Below are positions 6,452-10,222 of a stretch of 10,222 nt of DNA, piece by piece (position 1 is the first letter of the stretch; every line of letters begins with the position of its first letter). The stretch is from Cyclobacteriaceae bacterium (lineage in GTDB: Bacteria > Bacteroidota > Bacteroidia > Cytophagales > Cyclobacteriaceae): assembly GCA_025363495.1 (NCBI GenBank), contig JANYDR010000486.1, forward strand, positions 1 to 10,222, in the 5' to 3' direction. Made by a program: the position numbers and the translations under genes. Below the pieces are notes generated by a model. That model saw nothing but the letters and a program-made list of their open reading frames with translations. It ran no database searches and was not told the origin of the DNA.

Positions 6452-7636
6452 TTACTCAAGAGCTTTTACCCCTGGCAAAACTTTTCCTTCAAAGTATTCC
6501 AGAAGGGCACCGCCACCGGTTGAAACGTAGCTCACTTTTTCTGAGAACCCGAACTGTGCGACCGCTGCAGCGGAATCTCCACCACCGATGAGAGAGAAGG
6601 CTCCATTTTCCGTGGCGCGTACAACAGATTCTGCTACCGACCTTGTGCCGGCTTCAAATTTTTTCATTTCAAAAACTCCCATCGGTCCGTTCCATAAGAT
6701 CGTTTTAGACTCTTCTATTACTTTGGCGAAAACCTGACGGGCTTGCGGTCCAATGTCAAGGCCCATCCAGCCATCGGGAATAGCAGTGTTCATGGAGATT
6801 TGTGTATTGGCATCCGCATCAAATTTGTCGGCTATAACAGAGTCTATCGGCAAATGAAGTTCGACACCTTTGGCTTTGGCTTTTTGTATTAACTCTTTCG
6901 CTAGTGCCAGCTTGTCTTCTTCTACCAATGATTTGCCAATGTTTCCACCCATTGCTTTAAAGAATGTATAAGACATTCCACCACCAATAATCAAGTGATT
7001 GACTTTATCCAGTAATTGTTCAATTATCAGAATTTTATCAGAAATTTTTGCACCACCCATAATGGCGGTAAAAGGCTTATCCGCTTTCTCCATTACCTTC
7101 TTGGCATTGGCAAGCTCGGCACCCATTACCAATCCGGCGCATTTTTCTTTGAAGAACTGCGCAACAATGGTTGTAGAGGCGTGTGCACGATGCGCTGTAC
7201 CGAAAGCGTCATTTACATAAATGTCTCCGAGCTTTGAAAGTTTTTCTGCGAAGGCTACGTCACCTTTCTCTTCCTCTTTATAGAAACGGAGATTCTCCAG
7301 TAAAAGCACTTCACCTGATTTCAGACTGCTCGCTTTTGTCTTTGCTTCTTCTCCAATACAATCATTGGCAAACTGCACCTTGCGTCCAAGAAGATTTTCC
7401 AGGGTGCTGATAGTATGTTTAAGAGAATATTTATCCTCTGGTCCGTCTTTGGGTCTTCCAAGGTGCGACATTAACACGCAACTGCCCCCATCTTTTAATA
7501 TCTTATTTATTGTAGGGATCGTCGCGCGAATGCGATTGTCATCCGTTACCTTAAAGCTTTTGTCCAGTGGAACATTAAAATCCACGCGGATGAGTGCTCG
7601 TTTGCCTGAGAAGTTGATGTCGTTAATTGTTTTCAT
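6452..7636 (-). CDS. pgk: Phosphoglycerate kinase
   Basis: This 394-residue cytoplasmic enzyme transfers phosphate from 1,3-bisphosphoglycerate to ADP in glycolysis, and the reverse in gluconeogenesis. Length is normal for bacteria. The N-domain carries RVDFNVPL (17-24), SHLGRP (57-62) and NDAFGTAHRAHAS (142-154), which bind the phosphoglycerate. The C-domain carries GGAKISDK (194-201), WNGPMGVFE (315-323), GGGDSAAAV (351-359) and STGGGALLE (372-380), which bind the nucleotide. No key residue appears to be missing. It starts 38 bases after the pyrE stop on the same strand, so the two are probably co-transcribed, with a repeat-bearing spacer between. The pairing of a glycolytic gene with pyrE looks positional rather than pathway-based. 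Confidence 0.98.
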   Translation of the reverse strand: MKTINDINFSGKRALIRVDFNVPLDKSFKVTDDNRIRATIPTINKILKDGGSCVLMSHLGRPKDGPEDKYSLKHTISTLENLLGRKVQFANDCIGEEAKTKASSLKSGEVLLLENLRFYKEEEKGDVAFAEKLSKLGDIYVNDAFGTAHRAHASTTIVAQFFKEKCAGLVMGAELANAKKVMEKADKPFTAIMGGAKISDKILIIEQLLDKVNHLIIGGGMSYTFFKAMGGNIGKSLVEEDKLALAKELIQKAKAKGVELHLPIDSVIADKFDADANTQISMNTAIPDGWMGLDIGPQARQVFAKVIEESKTILWNGPMGVFEMKKFEAGTRSVAESVVRATENGAFSLIGGGDSAAAVAQFGFSEKVSYVSTGGGALLEYFEGKVLPGVKALE

Positions 7637-7646
7637 TTTTGTTAAT

Positions 7647-7671
7647 TTTCAAATTTCCTCATTTCAAATTT
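7647..7671. repeat. Two TTTCAAATTT copies in the pyrE-pgk spacer
   Basis: Direct copies of TTTCAAATTT lie at 7647-7656 and 7662-7671, in the 38-base spacer. The second starts two bases before the pyrE stop codon region ends on the other side. They match the 10-mer found before the hydrolase gene. A role is unknown. Confidence 0.4.
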
Positions 7672-7674
7672 GGA

Positions 7675-8319
7675 TTATTTCCAGTTTGCTGGATCCAATC
7701 TCCATGCCTTTATATAAATCAGTTGTTCTTCAGTAATGAATTTTTTCTTCAAAGCTTCTTGTAAGAGATGAGTGAAATCACTCAAGCATACAAGATTTAC
7801 GTTTTCTTTTTCGAAGTTCTTCTCAGCCGTATCAAATCCATAAGTAAAGATAGCGACCATCCCCGCGACAATAGTACCTGCTTCACGCAAAGCGGTAGCG
7901 GCTTTAAGTGAACTTCCTCCTGTGGAAATTAAGTCTTCAATTAGCACGATCGATTGACCCTTTTCAACTTTACCTTCGATCAGATTTTCCATACCATGAT
8001 CTTTCGGCTTTGGCCTGACATAAACAAATGGTAGTTGCAACTCTTCGGCAACCAGAGCACCCTGGGGAACTCCTGCGGTAGCAACGCCCGCGATGGCGTC
8101 GACTTTTGTAAAATTTTCACGAATGGCTTGTGCCAGGCAGCGTTTAATGTAAGATCGCACATCCGGATAGGAGAGACTGAGGCGATTATCACAATAAATT
8201 GGTGACTTCCATCCGCTGCTCCAGGTGAACGGCTTCTCGTGGCTAAGCTTTATAGCCCCAATTTCCATTAATTTGGAAGCTATCGGCCCGGCCGTCGCCT
8301 CCATTATTTTTATACTCAT
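7675..8319 (-). CDS. pyrE: Orotate phosphoribosyltransferase
   Basis: This 214-residue enzyme joins orotate to PRPP to form OMP, the fifth step of pyrimidine synthesis. The PRPP-binding motif is IVLIEDLISTGGSS (124-137) with the acidic pair E128-D129. The flexible catalytic loop is RPKPKDHG (102-109), where the classical form is RKExKxHG; the RPKPKDHG variant is one I associate with Bacteroidota enzymes. The substrate region PFTWSSGWKSPIYCDNR (30-46) is also typical. The start at 8319 gives a normal length; a second ATG at residue 6 is possible. The enzyme acts in the cytoplasm as a dimer. It is divergent from the Nudix gene and leads into pgk on the same strand. Confidence 0.97.
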   Translation of the reverse strand: MSIKIMEATAGPIASKLMEIGAIKLSHEKPFTWSSGWKSPIYCDNRLSLSYPDVRSYIKRCLAQAIRENFTKVDAIAGVATAGVPQGALVAEELQLPFVYVRPKPKDHGMENLIEGKVEKGQSIVLIEDLISTGGSSLKAATALREAGTIVAGMVAIFTYGFDTAEKNFEKENVNLVCLSDFTHLLQEALKKKFITEEQLIYIKAWRLDPANWK

Positions 8320-8425
8320 AGAGTCGGCAATTTATCATGAAATGCCAATAGACCAAGCATTTAAAAAGACTGAAAATACGGTTGGTCGTTTGGGAAATAT
8401 TCGTGTTTTTGCAGGCCCGGAACTT
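8320..8425. promoter_or_regulatory. Divergent intergenic region, pyrE / Nudix gene
   Basis: About 106 bases separate the two divergent starts if the Nudix gene begins at 8426, so promoters in both directions should lie here. On the + strand TGTTTTTG at 8404-8411 is one base from the Bacteroidota -7 element TAnnTTTG, with TTGG 18 bases upstream at 8382-8385. No clear match is seen towards pyrE. The assignment is by position and weak motif only. Confidence 0.3.
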
Positions 8426-9115
8426 ATGAATCTTTTTGTAAACGACATACCCATTCGCCTTTGGCAGCCAGGCACGCGTCCCGTGGACGGTCATTTTAAT
8501 TCTGAGATCAATGCACAGGAGGAATCGATCACAAAGGCTAAAATGATAAATCATGTCTGGATCAGGCAGGCGAGTGTAAAGCATCTCGACTCTATTCTTG
8601 ACCTCGTAAATTCAAAAGTACCAACTCATCTCCTTTCTTTGGACGTCACTGTGGAGGATTACGAGGCAGTAAAGATCTATCTCAAAAGTAAATTTAAGGT
8701 GGTAAAGGCGGCAGGAGGCTTAATCAAAAAGAAAGATCGTTTTCTGATGATCTATCGGTTGAAGAAATGGGATTTGCCAAAAGGAAAAAAGGATGGCGGG
8801 GAAAAATACAAGCAGACAGCAGCACGCGAAGTAGAGGAGGAGTGTAATATCCACGTCAAAGTCGGGAAGAAAATTTGCACTACGTGGCATACTTACACAA
8901 TGAACCGTAGCAGTATGTTGAAGAAGACGAGGTGGTATGTCATGGATCTGGTGGATGATTCCAAAAGCAAACCTCAACTTGAAGAAGATATTGAAGAGCT
9001 GCGTTGGATGACCCAAAAGGAGGTTTACCATGCTCTTGAAAATTCTTATAATTCTATACGTTTTGTTTTGGAGGAGTATTACAAAATGAAGGACAAGGCA
9101 AGGTCACGCGACTGA
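8426..9115 (+). CDS. Nudix hydrolase with N-terminal extension
   Basis: The product has 229 residues from the ATG at 8426. Longer in-frame starts exist (8342; 8225, which would overlap pyrE), but MNLFVNDIPIRLW looks like the normal N-terminus of this family, and the later start leaves room for promoters. The N-terminal part (1-92) is not Nudix; it begins with an FVNDIP strand and ends in a VEDYEAVKIYLKSKFKVV stretch. The Nudix domain (about 94-229) has a box at 120-142: G120, E126, R134, E135, E138 and E139 are all present, but the usual late Gly is Asn (EECN). KKWDLPKG (113-120) precedes the box. Nudix enzymes cleave nucleoside-diphosphate-linked compounds; the substrate here is unknown. It is convergent with coaD. 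The linkage with coaD and pyrE appears, from memory, in related genomes. Confidence 0.92.
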   Translation: MNLFVNDIPIRLWQPGTRPVDGHFNSEINAQEESITKAKMINHVWIRQASVKHLDSILDLVNSKVPTHLLSLDVTVEDYEAVKIYLKSKFKVVKAAGGLIKKKDRFLMIYRLKKWDLPKGKKDGGEKYKQTAAREVEEECNIHVKVGKKICTTWHTYTMNRSSMLKKTRWYVMDLVDDSKSKPQLEEDIEELRWMTQKEVYHALENSYNSIRFVLEEYYKMKDKARSRD

Positions 9116-9134
9116 TTTGTTTATGTTCGGAGGC

Positions 9135-9142
9135 TACTTTTG
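9135..9142 (+). promoter_or_regulatory. Orphan TAnnTTTG-like -7 element
   Basis: TACTTTTG matches the Bacteroidota -7 consensus TAnnTTTG exactly, and TTTG lies at 9116-9119. The gap of 15 bases is shorter than the usual 19 or so. It sits in the 128-base convergent gap after the Nudix gene, with no + strand gene ahead, so it could be chance or drive a short antisense RNA into coaD. Confidence 0.2.
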
Positions 9143-9243
9143 CATTTGACATTTAAAGTTTTTTATTTTCTATTCCGGGGCAAGATAATTGACTCAAAAA
9201 ATGTCGAACGCCCAATGTTAAAAAACGTAAAAGTGAACTAACT

Positions 9244-9699
9244 CTAAAGCGAATACGGCAGGAGGGAATTTACATCACCTCCATAGCGGTGAACTTCCCT
9301 GATAATAGAAGAACTTATAGCTGCAAACTGTGGAGAAGTAATTAAAAAAACCGATTCAAGTTCATTGTTTAAATAGCGGTTTACTTGTGCAATGCTATTT
9401 TCATATTCAAAGTCGGTCGTATTACGGAGGCCCCTCAATAGATATTTTGCTTTTTGCTTGCGGGCCAGCTCGGCGGTTAGTTCTGAATAGGTAATTACTT
9501 TTATTTGAGGATACTGAGAAAATGTCTTCTGGATTTTTTCAATCATGAAATCAATCTTGAAGTACCTCTTGTCTTTCTGGCTGTTGTACCCGATAGCGAT
9601 ATAGATTTCATCGAATAGTTGCAATCCCCGCAAAACAATGTCTTCATGACCTTTAGTAAAGGGATCAAATGACCCGGGAAAAAGCGCAATTCGCTTCAT
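9244..9699 (-). CDS. coaD: Pantetheine-phosphate adenylyltransferase
   Basis: This 151-residue enzyme transfers AMP from ATP to 4'-phosphopantetheine, giving dephospho-CoA, the next-to-last step of CoA synthesis. It is usually a cytoplasmic hexamer. The nucleotidyltransferase motif GSFDPFTKGH (9-18) holds the T/HxGH signature, and ISSSIIRE (128-135) is the second ATP-binding signature. RGLRN with DFEYE (89-100) is the usual substrate-binding part. Length is slightly below the common 155-165 but complete. Its ATG overlaps the stop of the upstream DUF3822 gene as ATGA (9696-9699), so translation is likely coupled. The facing Nudix gene ends 128 bases away; I see no strong terminator in that gap, only a weak 7-base inverted repeat (9148-9154 with 9199-9205). 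Confidence 0.97.
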   Translation of the reverse strand: MKRIALFPGSFDPFTKGHEDIVLRGLQLFDEIYIAIGYNSQKDKRYFKIDFMIEKIQKTFSQYPQIKVITYSELTAELARKQKAKYLLRGLRNTTDFEYENSIAQVNRYLNNELESVFLITSPQFAAISSSIIREVHRYGGDVNSLLPYSL

Positions 9700-10222
9700 A
9701 ATGGCAAAAGATTCAACGAAAAGAGGTCAAAAAAGTGGTGTTCCTGAACTTCATCAAACAGATAGCCAAACCTCAGATGAACAGGACGGGGGCCGAATGA
9801 AACGTTTCTAACATACTTTATAAACTCCTGATAGTGAGGTGAATTTTTACCAATGTATCCCCATAATACGACAGGACTTGTTTCCTGATCTAGTCCCATA
9901 GCCTTCATGATCAGCATTATGTATTTCACATAATCAGAAAACTGTTTGATGAGAAACTGATTGTAATAAATCAGTTTTCCTTCTTTAACGAACATCACGT
10001 GAAGTTTGAATCTGTCCACATATACATAAAGTGGTTGTTCTTTCTTTGCAGTGAGAGCTGACATAAGAACACCTTCAATCAATGCTGCTGATTGGTGAAA
10101 CAGATGTATAGTTGAATTGACGTAAACTCTTTTCAGCCAATCGAGCATATCATTTTGTATGGCAAAGATTGTTACGGCATCTGTCTTTTCGTTCCGGCAC
10201 GTCTTAACCGATTCTTTTTCCT
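9696..10222 (-). CDS. DUF3822-family protein, 5' end outside window
   Basis: The frame is open from the right edge of the window to a TGA at 9696-9698, so this is the C-terminal 175 or so residues. Met codons such as the one at 10146-10148 are internal, because the frame continues upstream (…AVTIFAIQNDMLDW…). The sequence matches my memory of DUF3822, a Bacteroidota family of about 260-280 residues of unknown function with a suspected actin/hexokinase-like fold. Visible pieces are a Tyr/Val strand YVYVDRFKLHVMFVKEGKL with a turn, an amphipathic helix, and VVLWGYIGK. No signal peptide or membrane segment lies in the visible part. The gene is coupled to coaD by the ATGA overlap, which hints at a link to CoA synthesis, but this is not shown. 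Upstream in relatives I would expect an rsmD-like methyltransferase. Confidence 0.82.
   Translation of the reverse strand, partial: EKESVKTCRNEKTDAVTIFAIQNDMLDWLKRVYVNSTIHLFHQSAALIEGVLMSALTAKKEQPLYVYVDRFKLHVMFVKEGKLIYYNQFLIKQFSDYVKYIMLIMKAMGLDQETSPVVLWGYIGKNSPHYQEFIKYVRNVSFGPRPVHLRFGYLFDEVQEHHFFDLFSLNLLPL

Noticed and set aside
8225..8425. Long form of the Nudix protein starting at 8225 or 8342
   Set aside because: The 8225 form overlaps the pyrE 5' end on the other strand, and the 8342 form leaves about 22 bases for two divergent promoters; the extra residues do not look like the family.
9696..10148. Complete 150-residue gene starting at 10148
   Set aside because: The frame stays open to the window edge and the family is longer, so the gene is cut off by the window and not short.

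Overview
The window looks like a chromosomal segment of a Bacteroidota bacterium, most likely in or near the Cytophagales. The pointers are a DUF3822-type protein overlapping coaD, a PyrE with the RPKPKDHG loop, a Nudix protein with a conserved N-terminal extension, little Shine-Dalgarno signal upstream of starts, AT-rich spacers, and dispersed palindromic repeats of the CACAGAT/ATCTGTG and AAAGCTGAAA kinds. Family and organism statements come from memory of protein families; no search was run.

Layout. Bases 1-420 hold no convincing gene. They form a GC-rich block packed with hairpins, including a C(UUCG)G tetraloop hairpin, with one open + frame running in from the left edge. Bases 439-549 are a large imperfect inverted repeat. 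Two + strand genes follow, nine bases apart: a crotonase-fold enoyl-CoA hydratase of the methylglutaconyl-CoA hydratase type, and the RecQ helicase, which appears to use a TTG start. A 74-base inverted repeat then closes the convergent junction with a minus-strand series.

The minus-strand series, in transcription order, is pyrE, pgk, a TsdA-like di-haem cytochrome c, a secreted beta-lactamase-fold serine hydrolase and a secreted DsrE-like protein. The hydrolase and DsrE genes share an ATGA stop/start overlap. The last three are exported, and two of them belong to families known from sulfur chemistry, so a periplasmic thiosulfate or persulfide role is possible but unproven.

pyrE is divergent from a + strand Nudix gene. 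That gene converges on the last pair, coaD and a DUF3822 protein, both on the minus strand and also overlapping by ATGA. The DUF3822 gene runs off the right edge.

Most genes here are core housekeeping (glycolysis, pyrimidine synthesis, CoA synthesis, DNA repair) and all listed genes inside the window look intact. I see no tRNA, rRNA, CRISPR array, transposase or phage gene. The less ordinary material is the structured left edge, the inverted repeats, the cytochrome/hydrolase/DsrE group, and the unexplained DUF3822-coaD link.
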